Of a stretch of DNA of 64,000 nt, positions 17,752 to 26,074 are shown one piece after another. Position 1 is the first letter of the stretch, and each line of letters opens with the position of its first letter. Under the pieces are notes generated by a model. That model did no database searches and was not told the DNA's origin. It worked only from the letters and a program-made list of their open reading frames with translations. Both the position numbers and the translations under genes were made by a program. Origin of the DNA: Chengkuizengella sediminis (lineage in GTDB: Bacteria; Bacillota; Bacilli; Paenibacillales; KCTC-33759); NCBI RefSeq assembly GCF_010078385.1, contig NZ_SIJC01000003.1, forward strand, positions 372,001-436,000. The letters are read 5' to 3'.

Positions 17752-19215
17752 TTATGTATCCAAATCTTGTGTTAAAGGCAAAATAATATCCACACTGGTT
17801 CCTACATCTTTGATACTATGAATATGCATGCTTCCCTTATGATTATGTATCATCTTTTCACTTAACATGAATCCTAAACCTGTTCCTTCTTCCTTACTCG
17901 TAAAGAAAGGTTCGCCTAACTTACATACTTCTTCCTCATTCATCCCACACCCATCATCCTGAATGCTGATCAATACTTTTTCATCTTCATTCATTTTAAC
18001 GAAAATAAAGATATTTCCTCCAGAAGGCATGGCTTCAATTGCATTTTTCAATAAATTAATGAACACTTGTTTCAATTGGTTTTCATCACAATCAATGAAC
18101 GGTACTTTTTCTTCTATGTCCAACTGTATTTTCACATTGTTTTGTGTGGCTTGTATTTCAATTAACGTCAGTACATCCTTAAGTATGTTATGTATGTTTT
18201 TATGTTTATATGTAATTTCTTGCGGTTTAGCAAGTACCAACAGCTCACTTAAAATCAATTCGATCCTGTGAAGCTCTGAAGTCATCACCTCCAAAACTTC
18301 CTTGTTCATTTCCTTGCCATGTTTAATTAAGTTTAAAAATCCAATTAAAGAAGTTAGTGGATTTCGAATTTCATGAGCTACCCCAGCAGCTAACTGGCCT
18401 ACTACAGATAGTTTTTCCGATTTGATTAACATCTCTTCGGATTGCTGATACTTTTTTAAATTCAAAGATAATAGATTTACCCTTTCACTCAATATACCTA
18501 ATTCATCTTTTCGATTTACCTCTACTTGAACTCCGAACTTCCCGTTACTAATATCATGTAAATTAAGTAGAATTTTCTGAAGAGGTTCCACGATAAATCC
18601 AGCGAAAATATAACTAGAGAAAATAATGATTCCAATGGCTGACATTAAAATTATGAAATTAAAACACAGTTGTTTGTTTAACACTTTCTGTATATCACTA
18701 TAGTCAAATACAATGCTCATGACATACGGTTTATCCATGGCAATCGGGGTGAAGATTTTCATTACTTTTTGATCCTGATAATTTGAAATATAACTCATGT
18801 ACTGACCTGTATCTAGTACCTGTGTTATGAAATCCACATCTGTTTCTGTATGATAGTCATGTTTTTCTACCTGAATAAAATCATTAATCGATCGAGGTTG
18901 ATCTGTATTGTTTTGACTGTTCTGAGCTAACACAGGCATTTCTTTATTGGTATGCGGATCAAATCCAGCAATTTCTAATACACTTTCATTGTTTGAAAAA
19001 TTCATCTCTAGCAAATGATCAGGTACGTCAATATAAAAAGAGTTTTCTGAAAATTGAAGGAAAGCAGCTAATCGATTCGCCAACAAGACCATTTCCTGTT
19101 CTTTATCCTCACGTAAAATCTCTCGGGTTGAAAAATAATTAAACGTGTTATTTAACAACAAAATAAAAATAACAATCGTAGAAAAAATAAAGGATAGTTT
19201 TATTTTCAGCTGCAA
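17752..19215 (-). CDS. Membrane sensor histidine kinase
   Basis: A 487-residue orphan kinase. It has an N-terminal membrane helix (residues 5-24), an extracellular sensing region of about 140 residues, a second helix (about 180-205), a HAMP-like linker, the H-box GVAHEIRNPLTSLIGFL, N-box NLLKNAIEAMPSGG, G1 DDGCGM and G2 GTGLGFML. The sequence around the H-box resembles KinB/KinD-type sporulation phosphorelay kinases, which also lack adjacent response regulators. That role is inference. The start is TTG, with GGAGGGG about nine bases before it. No regulator gene lies beside it. Confidence 0.85.
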   Translation of the reverse strand: MQLKIKLSFIFSTIVIFILLLNNTFNYFSTREILREDKEQEMVLLANRLAAFLQFSENSFYIDVPDHLLEMNFSNNESVLEIAGFDPHTNKEMPVLAQNSQNNTDQPRSINDFIQVEKHDYHTETDVDFITQVLDTGQYMSYISNYQDQKVMKIFTPIAMDKPYVMSIVFDYSDIQKVLNKQLCFNFIILMSAIGIIIFSSYIFAGFIVEPLQKILLNLHDISNGKFGVQVEVNRKDELGILSERVNLLSLNLKKYQQSEEMLIKSEKLSVVGQLAAGVAHEIRNPLTSLIGFLNLIKHGKEMNKEVLEVMTSELHRIELILSELLVLAKPQEITYKHKNIHNILKDVLTLIEIQATQNNVKIQLDIEEKVPFIDCDENQLKQVFINLLKNAIEAMPSGGNIFIFVKMNEDEKVLISIQDDGCGMNEEEVCKLGEPFFTSKEEGTGLGFMLSEKMIHNHKGSMHIHSIKDVGTSVDIILPLTQDLDT

Positions 19216-19442
19216 ATATCATCACCCCTCCTTTCAAATTCATAATTCAAGGAAGAAATAACCAATATTTATAATTATAGCTTGAAATTATACAATTTGA
19301 AACACTAATCGACAAAATTATTGTTGTTACTTAGAATAATAGATTTAATTAGGACATTGAATAAACAATGATGTTGTGAGAATTATGTAGGACTTTCTAG
19401 AATAGTTATGATTATAAAATTTCTTGGAATTATAGGGAGTGG

Positions 19443-20354
19443 ATGGTTTTGAATATTCTTATATTGGGTACAAATGAGGCATTAATAGGAGGAACGATTA
19501 CATGTTTGGTACAAAAAAAGGGATTAGATTTTATTTTTATAGGGACAGATAATATGAAAAAAAAGATTAAATCCACAAGGTGTATAAAAATTGTTGAAGT
19601 TTCTAATAAAGCTTTTCAAATAGATTCTCCTTCTACTACAGAAATTATTAAATCAATAACAAAAGAATTTAATTGTAAAATAGTTATTCCTACTTGTATT
19701 GTTACTACACTTTTTATGGCTAAATTCAAGAATTCGCTTGAACAATTCATTACCTGCTTTCAAATTTCAGACGTAGAAACTTTAACGACTCAAAATGATA
19801 AATGGAAGTTCAATCGTTTTTTAGAGAATTATCACATCCCTACGCCTAAGACAATTTTATTTGAGAAAAATAATGGTAAATTACCACCAATGAATTATCC
19901 ATTTGTATTAAAGCCAACAACCGGTGAGGGGGGAAATGGAGTAATGTTAATACAAGAGCTTAAGACATTTGAAAAAAAAAAGAAAGATATTATGAAATCT
20001 AATTATGAACAATATATTGTACAAGAATATATACCAGGTAATGATATTGACTTAAGCGTATTTTGTATGGAGGGGAAAGTGATTGCTTGGTCCATATCAC
20101 GTAGGGTTAAAGGTGGTTTTGAATTTCTTGATAATAGAGAGGTCTTGAAAATAGGAAAGGATATATTAAAATATGCAAATTTTAATGGTCTTGCTCATTT
20201 TGATATGAGGGTGGATGATAGAGATCAGTCAGTAAAAGTAATTGAGTGTAATCCCAGAGTGTGGGCTAGCATTTCAGCTTCGCTTTGTGACTCTTTGAAT
20301 TTTATAATACTAGGAATCAACTTAGCTCTTAAAAATAATGGTAACTATTCATAG
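19443..20354 (+). CDS. ATP-grasp enzyme of unknown substrate
   Basis: A 303-residue protein: an N-terminal Rossmann-like domain (ILILGTNEALIGG, about 1-110) and an ATP-grasp domain with FVLKPTTGEGGNGVMLI (phosphate loop), QEYIPGNDIDLSVF and VIECNPRVWASISASL (metal-binding E and N). It resembles the carbamoyl-phosphate synthase/PylC branch, which makes amide or peptide-type bonds. ATG at 19443 is only three bases from GGGAG, so a TTG at 19449 may be the true start. It stands alone and is closed by a terminator overlapping its stop. The small protein genes downstream might be substrates, but nothing in sequence proves it. Confidence 0.75.
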   Translation: MVLNILILGTNEALIGGTITCLVQKKGLDFIFIGTDNMKKKIKSTRCIKIVEVSNKAFQIDSPSTTEIIKSITKEFNCKIVIPTCIVTTLFMAKFKNSLEQFITCFQISDVETLTTQNDKWKFNRFLENYHIPTPKTILFEKNNGKLPPMNYPFVLKPTTGEGGNGVMLIQELKTFEKKKKDIMKSNYEQYIVQEYIPGNDIDLSVFCMEGKVIAWSISRRVKGGFEFLDNREVLKIGKDILKYANFNGLAHFDMRVDDRDQSVKVIECNPRVWASISASLCDSLNFIILGINLALKNNGNYS

Positions 20355-20369
20355 TAGTTACCATTTTTC
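20338..20369 (+). terminator. Terminator overlapping the ATP-grasp stop codon
   Basis: Arms ATGGTAACTA and TAGTTACCAT around a seven-base loop, followed by TTTTTCT. The 5' arm includes the last sense codons of the ATP-grasp gene. Confidence 0.85.
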
Positions 20370-20501
20370 TATTGAGAAAATTTAATAATTAAAATTTATT
20401 TTCTACAATCCCAATTTCTAAGGATAGGAGTCCAAGCAAATACATTCGATTATTCATAAGATAGGATGAACGGATAATTTATGAAGTTGGGAGGTTATTT
20501 T

Positions 20502-20966
20502 ATGGGACTAAATAAAGGACCTTTTGTTGTTGCACAAAGTTTTTCAGTAGAGGACCCATATGATGTTGATGCTGGTGCAATTGATCTTAATGTCATGCCT
20601 CAAACAGTTGTAGCTACTGTCGATGTATGTGTCAATAAACCAACTAAAACACAAGTATCGCTGGATTCAATGGTTCAAATTGCTGTAATGTCATCTGTTC
20701 GTATTTCCTCACTTCCTAGTCAAACTTTTGAAGTGCTAATTGAGATACTTCGTAATGGTAAAGTCCTTGCAACGATCAATGATGAAATGGATTATGAGAT
20801 AGCCGGTGAAGGAAGACATACAAACTTTCCAAACTTTCCTTTAGTGGATAATAATCCAAGTGCTGGAATCAATACGTATGATCTAAGATGTACACTTGTA
20901 TCCGGAATGTCCGCTAGTGTTTTTGCTGCATCCCGAAGTCTTAAAGCGACTGTATTCACATTATAG
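20502..20966 (+). CDS. Hypothetical beta-rich protein (possible surface or spore protein)
   Basis: A 154-residue protein that I do not recognise. The ATG at 20502 follows GGGAGG by seven bases; an in-frame ATG seven codons upstream has no such site. There is no signal peptide or membrane helix. Alternating hydrophobic patterns (FEVLIEILRNGKVLATIND, TYDLRCTLVSGMSASVFAASRSLKATVFTL) suggest a beta sandwich like the C-terminal domains of exosporium or spore-surface proteins. That is a fold guess only. A 45-codon gene follows 104 bases later. Confidence 0.6.
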   Translation: MGLNKGPFVVAQSFSVEDPYDVDAGAIDLNVMPQTVVATVDVCVNKPTKTQVSLDSMVQIAVMSSVRISSLPSQTFEVLIEILRNGKVLATINDEMDYEIAGEGRHTNFPNFPLVDNNPSAGINTYDLRCTLVSGMSASVFAASRSLKATVFTL

Positions 20967-21070
20967 ATTACAGTTTGAAAATGATGGAGTAGACACAGCA
21001 ATGCATAACATTTTAATAAATATCAAAAGATACACATGTAGTACAATTTTAATAAGGGAAGTGAGTTCAT

Positions 21071-21208
21071 TTGTCTAGAAATACAAACAATAGAGCCAAA
21101 CAAAAACAACAAGGCAATGACCAAGATGATGATACAGCAAAGTCAAAGCATAGAAATTCAACAAATGGTGAACCTGCTGAGAGAAAAACCGTAACAAATA
21201 CTCCATAA
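21071..21208 (+). CDS. Small hydrophilic protein, 45 aa
   Basis: A TTG-started reading frame, MSRNTNNRAKQKQQGN at the front and NGEPAERKTVTNTP at the end, rich in N, Q, K, R and D with no hydrophobic core. GGGAAGTGAG lies just upstream. Composition and the N-G-E-P segment recall small acid-soluble or SspP-like minor spore proteins, but the match is weak. It is followed by a bidirectional terminator. Confidence 0.5.
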   Translation: MSRNTNNRAKQKQQGNDQDDDTAKSKHRNSTNGEPAERKTVTNTP

Positions 21209-21231
21209 TATAACAAATTATGATCTGATAA

Positions 21232-21273
21232 AAAAACAAAGACTAATGAAATAGATACTATTCTCATTAGTCT
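21232..21273. terminator. Bidirectional terminator between convergent small genes
   Basis: Arms AAGACTAATGA and TCATTAGTCTT around a short loop. On the minus strand the stem is followed by TTGTTTTTTT, serving the gene at 21318-21593. On the plus strand it follows the 45-residue gene. Confidence 0.7.
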
Positions 21274-21317
21274 TGTCTTATCATTCATTCTATCCAGCTT
21301 TAAATAATTTCAAAAAA

Positions 21318-21593
21318 TTACCTTCCATAATGAGTTTGATTTTCAACTTCTTTTAGGTTTTTAATTTGTTGATTTAATCGTTCCTCTATCCTATCGGCTG
21401 GCTCTTGATTTTCACTACCTTTAGCTTGATCGAGTGCATGTTCTGCTCTGTTGATGGCATGCTCAGCTTGTTGGAATGTAGTTTGATTAGGATGTGTCTG
21501 TGCTTGTTCAACAGCATTTTCTGCTCTTTGCGCTGAGTTTTGAGCTTGGGAGATTGGATTTTGCCTTTGTTTACTCGTGTTTTCACTTGGCAT
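21318..21593 (-). CDS. Small Gln/Ala-rich helical protein, 91 aa
   Basis: The ATG follows GGAGGTTTTT by a few bases, so translation is well supported. The protein is almost entirely predicted helix with imperfect repeats of the type QAQNSAQRAENAVEQAQ, QQAEHAINRAEHALDQA and EERLNQQIKNLKEVE, a coiled-coil-like pattern. No signal or membrane segment is present. Function unknown; a structural or stress/spore role is possible. It has its own terminator and lies downstream of the Mrr-like gene on the same strand. Confidence 0.6.
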   Translation of the reverse strand: MPSENTSKQRQNPISQAQNSAQRAENAVEQAQTHPNQTTFQQAEHAINRAEHALDQAKGSENQEPADRIEERLNQQIKNLKEVENQTHYGR

Positions 21594-21663
21594 GGAAAAA
21601 CCTCCAATACTTTTTAGGTTAGTACTTTCACTCCTTATAGTGAGGAGTTAGAGGTTTTTTTAT

Positions 21664-22452
21664 TCATGCGCTCATCTTTTCTTTATTACATATCTCATCA
21701 ATCCATGAGGATTTTATTTGATTTCCTTCAATTAATTGATGCTCCGTTAAACATTTAACAAGATCTAACCCAGATATTAACTTAATGGAGGAACGACTGC
21801 GTTTTATTTCTTGTTGTGCGGATCCTGTAAAATAGGATGTGGTAATATATAGACCCATTTGACCTCTATTTAATTTGTTTAAAATTCGATTAATGTGTTT
21901 CATTTCTACAGGTGTTGAAGCTTCCGATTTTCTAACTTCTCCAATGTAATCCATTTGTAGTGGAATTAAACCTTCAATATTCATAACGCCAGAGAATAAA
22001 AAAGATGTTTTTATAGGAGACATGTATTCTTTAAAGGAACTTTTCATATTTAAAACCTTTTCACATAAAGCAAGAATGACTTCCTGAAAAACCTCATTTG
22101 ATAAAGAGTTTAAATGTTCTAATACGGCAGCTTCCTGTGATAACTTCTGTGGTTTTAAGGGATTATGATTTTTGATGTTTATGACTACATTTTCTTTGTG
22201 AGGTGTGAGTTTTGTCCATTCATGTCTTGGTGCAGTTGAACTTAATGCAGGTTTAATTCTCACCACAGATGGTGTAATCGGAGCTTGTTCTTTGTTCACT
22301 CGTTCGTATTCCTTTTGTATATCAAAGGGTTTATAGAATTCATTTGCGGTGTAACTTCCTTCGTTTTCAGTTAAAGTATGTATCTTATATAAAAAACAGA
22401 TAATAAACATCCCTACTATAGCCAAAAAGAAAAACATAAATTCCAATTCCAT
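21664..22452 (-). CDS. Membrane protein with Mrr-like restriction endonuclease fold
   Basis: A 262-residue protein with an N-terminal membrane helix (about residues 5-22), a linker, and a C-terminal Mrr_cat-like domain. The domain's late strand-helix pattern is clear: VEMKHINRILNKLNRGQMGLYITTSYFTGSAQQEI followed by IKLISGLDLVKCL. In Mrr the catalytic residues are D and QxK; here the corresponding region reads NIEGLIPLQ then GEVRK, so the site seems altered. The ATG follows AAGGAGGG. A truncated copy of this gene lies at 24389-24710, created by the tandem duplication. A role in DNA restriction is doubtful. Confidence 0.6.
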   Translation of the reverse strand: MELEFMFFFLAIVGMFIICFLYKIHTLTENEGSYTANEFYKPFDIQKEYERVNKEQAPITPSVVRIKPALSSTAPRHEWTKLTPHKENVVINIKNHNPLKPQKLSQEAAVLEHLNSLSNEVFQEVILALCEKVLNMKSSFKEYMSPIKTSFLFSGVMNIEGLIPLQMDYIGEVRKSEASTPVEMKHINRILNKLNRGQMGLYITTSYFTGSAQQEIKRSRSSIKLISGLDLVKCLTEHQLIEGNQIKSSWIDEICNKEKMSA

Positions 22453-22584
22453 AAAAAACCCTCCTTATATTTTCAATAGCTTGTACTATTTCTGTTGATT
22501 TAGTTAATTATATGAACCTAGAAGGAGATTTATGACGTTTTTTTAGTCTCTTTTACTGAAAAGAAAAAGGTGTTAAGCTGAATC

Positions 22585-22620
22585 TGTGGAAAACACGAAC
22601 TTATCCACATGTTATCCACA
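22585..22620 (+). promoter_or_regulatory. DnaA-box cluster upstream of epimerase 1
   Basis: Two perfect TTATCCACA boxes (22601-22609, 22612-22620) in tandem and a reversed one-mismatch box TGTGGAAAA (22585-22593). The right duplicate keeps TGTGGAAAA at 24832-24840 and only one TTATCCACA at 24848-24856, consistent with an 11-base deletion between the direct repeats. Confidence 0.6.
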
Positions 22621-22714
22621 AACTGTTAACAACAAATATATGTTCTATATTTTTTATTCCAATCATATACTATTTTGATGTTCTCATTTATTGATAGGAA
22701 GGAAGTAGATATCA

Positions 22715-23740
22715 TTGTCTTCACAAAAACAAATATTAGTCACAGGATGTGCTGGATTCATTGGTTACCATCTTACAAAACGTTTATTACATCAAGGTTA
22801 CTCCGTTATAGGGATTGATAATTTAACACCATACTATGATGTTTTATTAAAGAAAGGTCGTTTAAAACAACTTCTTCCTCATGAAAACTTCACTTATCAA
22901 CAGATCTCTATTGAAGATGGGGGTAAAATAAATAAAATATTTTCTGAAAGTGAATTTTCGTCTGTCGTTCATTTAGCAGCTCAGCCTGGGGTTCGATATA
23001 GCTTTGAAAATCCACAAGCTTATATAGATACGAATATTACTGGATTTCTAAATATATTAGAGGCTTGCCGTAATCATCAACCTGAACAGCTGATTTATGC
23101 TTCTTCAAGCTCGGTATATGGAGCAAACACGGAAATGCCATTTTCAGAAGAACATCGAGTTGACCACCCCCTTAGTTTATATGGCATGACTAAAAAAAGT
23201 AATGAGCTAATGGCTTATACATATACTTCTCAATTTGGGACGCCTACGATTGGATTACGTTTTTTCACGGTGTATGGTCCTTGGGGACGCCCTGATATGG
23301 CTTTATTTTTATTTACGAAGTCCATTTTAAGTGGGAAAACAATAAAAGTTTATAATCATGGGAATATGAAAAGAGATTTCACTTATGTTGATGATATTAT
23401 AGAGGGCATCGTTCGATTGATTGAGAAGGACAACAACAGTCGCCAGGATAAGTCATTAACAGAACAACAATCAAATACAAAGGTTTTACCTTATAAGATC
23501 TATAACATCGGTAACCAGAATCCAGTAGATTTAATGGAGTTTATTGAGGTATTAGAAAAGAAATTAGGCATCCAAGCCAAAAAGGAACTTCTCCCAATGC
23601 AAGCAGGGGATTTATCTGAAACGTATGCAGATGTAGATAGGTTAATCAAGGATGTAGGTTACAAACCCAATACTACAATTGAGGAAGGTATCAGTCGTTT
23701 TGTAGATTGGTATTTAGAGTATTATGAAGTGAAAAAATAA
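22715..23740 (+). CDS. UDP-glucuronate 4-epimerase-like NAD-dependent epimerase, copy 1
   Basis: A 341-residue extended SDR of the CapI/LspL type, which interconverts UDP-GlcA and UDP-GalA. It has TGCAGFIG (10-17), IDNLTPYYD, HLAAQPGVRYS with conserved R94, YASSSSVYG (S130-S133), catalytic Y156xxxK160 in YGMTKKS, and TVYGPWGRPDMALFLF. All expected residues are present. The start is TTG after GGAAGGAAG. The upstream region carries DnaA boxes. It is followed by a GC-rich hairpin terminator that also ends the truncated lipoprotein copy from the other side. The product may feed the surface polysaccharide locus. Confidence 0.88.
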   Translation: MSSQKQILVTGCAGFIGYHLTKRLLHQGYSVIGIDNLTPYYDVLLKKGRLKQLLPHENFTYQQISIEDGGKINKIFSESEFSSVVHLAAQPGVRYSFENPQAYIDTNITGFLNILEACRNHQPEQLIYASSSSVYGANTEMPFSEEHRVDHPLSLYGMTKKSNELMAYTYTSQFGTPTIGLRFFTVYGPWGRPDMALFLFTKSILSGKTIKVYNHGNMKRDFTYVDDIIEGIVRLIEKDNNSRQDKSLTEQQSNTKVLPYKIYNIGNQNPVDLMEFIEVLEKKLGIQAKKELLPMQAGDLSETYADVDRLIKDVGYKPNTTIEEGISRFVDWYLEYYEVKK

Positions 23741-23741
23741 G

Positions 23742-23785
23742 AAATAGACCGCCCCTCTATTTTATTAGGGAGTTGCGGTCTATTT
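23742..23785. terminator. Bidirectional hairpin, family copy 1
   Basis: Eleven-base perfect arms AAATAGACCGC and GCGGTCTATTT with an inner CCCTC/GGGAG pairing. Near-identical elements lie at 25980-26021 and 27096-27133. Confidence 0.75.
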
Positions 23786-23836
23786 CGATTGGATTTACAA
23801 GCCATGTTAGGATATTACGCTCATTGAGTCATTGTT

Positions 23837-24388
23837 TTATTTCACTTTAAAAACAACTTCACCAATACCTAAATCTGCTTCAATTTTAATATGATGACTA
23901 TCAGAGGCGTCGTATGCTTCATTCACATAAAACCCATCACCTAGTGATATTAAATTTATAAAATCAGCTGCAACAATTCCCTTATCAGATTCAATGATAA
24001 CTCCAATATCAGATGGCAATATAATGGTGGAACTACCTATACCCGTAGTAAGCACTGCATTGAAACTCTCTTCCCATTGACCACTGATATCAATTGTAAT
24101 TTCATCCACACCTGCATCAACCTCTAAATTTTTTAATTGAAGTCCACGCAAATCTAGCTCTGTTTCTGAAACACCTGCATCGATTTTTAAATCTATTGGG
24201 ATTTCATTGGTTAGTTTTAAATCCCAGCTATTTTCAACGTCACCAACATTGTTGAATCCAAAATTACCTTCATTTTGTTTAATCACAGCCTGACCTTTAT
24301 TTTCTATAAGTTCATAGGTAACTTCTGGATCTAAATTTTCTACATTATATTCGATAATTCCTTCCATCCATTCGTCTGCTCCTTCAGA
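23837..24388 (-). pseudogene. 5'-truncated lipoprotein gene (duplicate remnant)
   Basis: It is nearly identical to residues 58-238 of the intact lipoprotein at 26075-26791 (one visible residue change, D for G in VDAGVDEIT). The signal peptide, lipobox and first domain part are missing because the duplication junction lies at 24388. A methionine (MEGIIEYN) could start an internal frame, but no ribosome binding site or export signal is present. Confidence 0.85.
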
Positions 24389-24710
24389 GATGTGGTAATA
24401 TATAGACCCATTTGACCTCTATTTAATTTGTTTAAAATTCGATTAATGTGTTTCATTTCTACAGGTGTTGAAGCTTCCGATTTTCTAACTTCTCCAATGT
24501 AATCCATTTGTAGTGGGATTAAACCTTCAATATTCATACGCCAGAGAATAAAAAAGATGTTTTTATAAGAGACATGTATTCTTTAAAGGAACTTTTCATA
24601 TTTAAAACCTTTTCACATAAAGCAAGAATGACTCCCTGAAAAACCTCAGTCGATAAAGAGTTTAATTGTTCTATACGGCAGCTTCCTGTGATAACTTCTG
24701 TGGTTTTAGA
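24389..24710 (-). pseudogene. Mrr-like gene fragment
   Basis: A duplicate of the middle of the gene at 21664-22452 (residues around MNIEGLIPLQMDYIGEV to GLYITTS). It lacks both ends, has small indels and is joined to lipoprotein sequence at the left. About 315 bases present in the original between here and the epimerase promoter are deleted. Confidence 0.85.
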
Positions 24711-24951
24711 TAGAATTATATTTTCAATAGCTTGTACTATTTCTGTTGATTTAGTTAACTATATGAACCTGGAGATTTATGACGTTTTTTTAGTCTCTTT
24801 TACTGAAAAGAAAAAGGTCTTAAGCTGAACCTGTGGAAAACACGAATTTATCCACAAACTGTTAACAACAAATATATGTTCTATATTTTTTTATTCCAAT
24901 CATATACTATTTTGATGTTCTCATTTATCGATAGGAAGGGAGTAGATATCA

Positions 24952-25977
24952 TTGTCCTCACAAAACCAAATATTAGTCACAGGCTGTGCTGGATTCATTG
25001 GTTACCATCTTACAAAACGTTTATTACATCAAGGTTACTCCGTTATAGGGATTGATAATTTAACACCATACTATGATGTTTTATTAAAGAAAGGTCGTTT
25101 AAAACAACTTCTTCCTCATGAAAACTTCACTTATCAACAAATCTCCATTGAGGATGGGGGTAAAATAAATAAAATTTTTTCAGAAAGTAAATTTATGTCT
25201 GTCGTTCATTTAGCTGCTCAACCTGGGGTTTTATATAGCTTTGAAAATCCTCAAGCTTATATTGATACGAATATAACTGGATTTCTAAATATATTAGAGG
25301 CTTGTCGTAATCATCAATCTGAACAGCTGATTTATGCTTCTTCAAGCTTTGTTTATGGGGCAAACACAGAAATGCCATTTTCAGAAAAACATCAGGTTGA
25401 TCACCCCCTTAACTTATATGGCATGACTAAAAAAAGTAATGAATTAATGGCATACACATATACTTCTCAATTTGGCACGCCTACAATTGGATTAAGGTTT
25501 TTTACAGTCTATGGCCCTTGGGGACGCCCTGATATGGTTTTATTTTTATTTACGAAGTCCATTTTAAGTGGCAAAACGATTAAAGTTTATAATCATGGGA
25601 ATATGAAAAGAGATTTCATATATGTTGATGATATTATAGAGGGCATCGTTCGATTGATTGAGAAAAACAACATGAAGACCCAGGATAAGATATCCACAAA
25701 ACTACATTCAAATGCAAAGGTTTTACCTTATAAAATCTATAACATTGGAAATCAGAATCCAATAGATTTAATGGAGTTTATTGAGGTATTGGAAAAGAAA
25801 CTAGGTATTCAAGCCAATAAAGAACTTCTCCCTATGCGATCAGGGGATTTATCTGAAACATATGCGGATGTAGATAGGTTAATTAAGGATGTGGGCTATA
25901 AACCAAAAACTACAATTGAGGAAGGAATCAGTCGTTTTGTAGATTGGTATTTGGAGTATTATGAAGTGAAAAGATAA
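24952..25977 (+). CDS. UDP-glucuronate 4-epimerase-like protein, copy 2 (altered)
   Basis: 341 residues, mostly identical to copy 1 and with the same TTG start after GGAAGGGAG. Two strongly conserved positions differ: R94 in GVRYS is L here, and S133 in the SSSSVYG motif is F. The Y156xxxK160 pair and the glycine motif remain. In this family the serine-rich loop and nearby arginine contact the substrate, so activity or specificity is likely changed. It may be decaying or specialising. The reading frame is fully open. Confidence 0.82.
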   Translation: MSSQNQILVTGCAGFIGYHLTKRLLHQGYSVIGIDNLTPYYDVLLKKGRLKQLLPHENFTYQQISIEDGGKINKIFSESKFMSVVHLAAQPGVLYSFENPQAYIDTNITGFLNILEACRNHQSEQLIYASSSFVYGANTEMPFSEKHQVDHPLNLYGMTKKSNELMAYTYTSQFGTPTIGLRFFTVYGPWGRPDMVLFLFTKSILSGKTIKVYNHGNMKRDFIYVDDIIEGIVRLIEKNNMKTQDKISTKLHSNAKVLPYKIYNIGNQNPIDLMEFIEVLEKKLGIQANKELLPMRSGDLSETYADVDRLIKDVGYKPKTTIEEGISRFVDWYLEYYEVKR

Positions 25978-25979
25978 GG

Positions 25980-26021
25980 AATAGACCGCCCCTCTATTTT
26001 ATTAGGGAGTTGCGGTCTATT
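25980..26021. terminator. Bidirectional hairpin, family copy 2
   Basis: Arms AATAGACCGC and GCGGTCTATT, between convergent epimerase 2 and the intact lipoprotein gene. It is the duplicate of 23742-23785. Confidence 0.75.
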
Positions 26022-26074
26022 TCGATTTGAATTTATAAGCCTTGTTAGGATGTTACGCTCATTGAGTCATTGTA

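Larger units (their letters stand above)
21836..24388. repeat. Left copy of tandem segmental duplication
   Basis: The segment runs from within the Mrr-like gene, through its promoter region and epimerase 1, into the lipoprotein gene. The same order recurs at 24389-26626. The junction at 24388/24389 joins lipoprotein sequence (CCTTCAGA) directly to Mrr sequence (GATGTGGTAAT), leaving each gene fragment truncated there. Confidence 0.9.

Noticed and set aside
21386-21607. Shifted-frame version of the 91-residue Gln/Ala-rich protein
   Set aside because: The frame at 21318-21593 has the ATG at the right distance from GGAGG and a regular helical composition; the other is a shadow.
24340-24537. Mrr-lipoprotein fusion as a new gene
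   Set aside because: It is a product of the duplication junction: the Mrr part is truncated at both ends and reads out of frame into the lipoprotein sequence, without a start signal.
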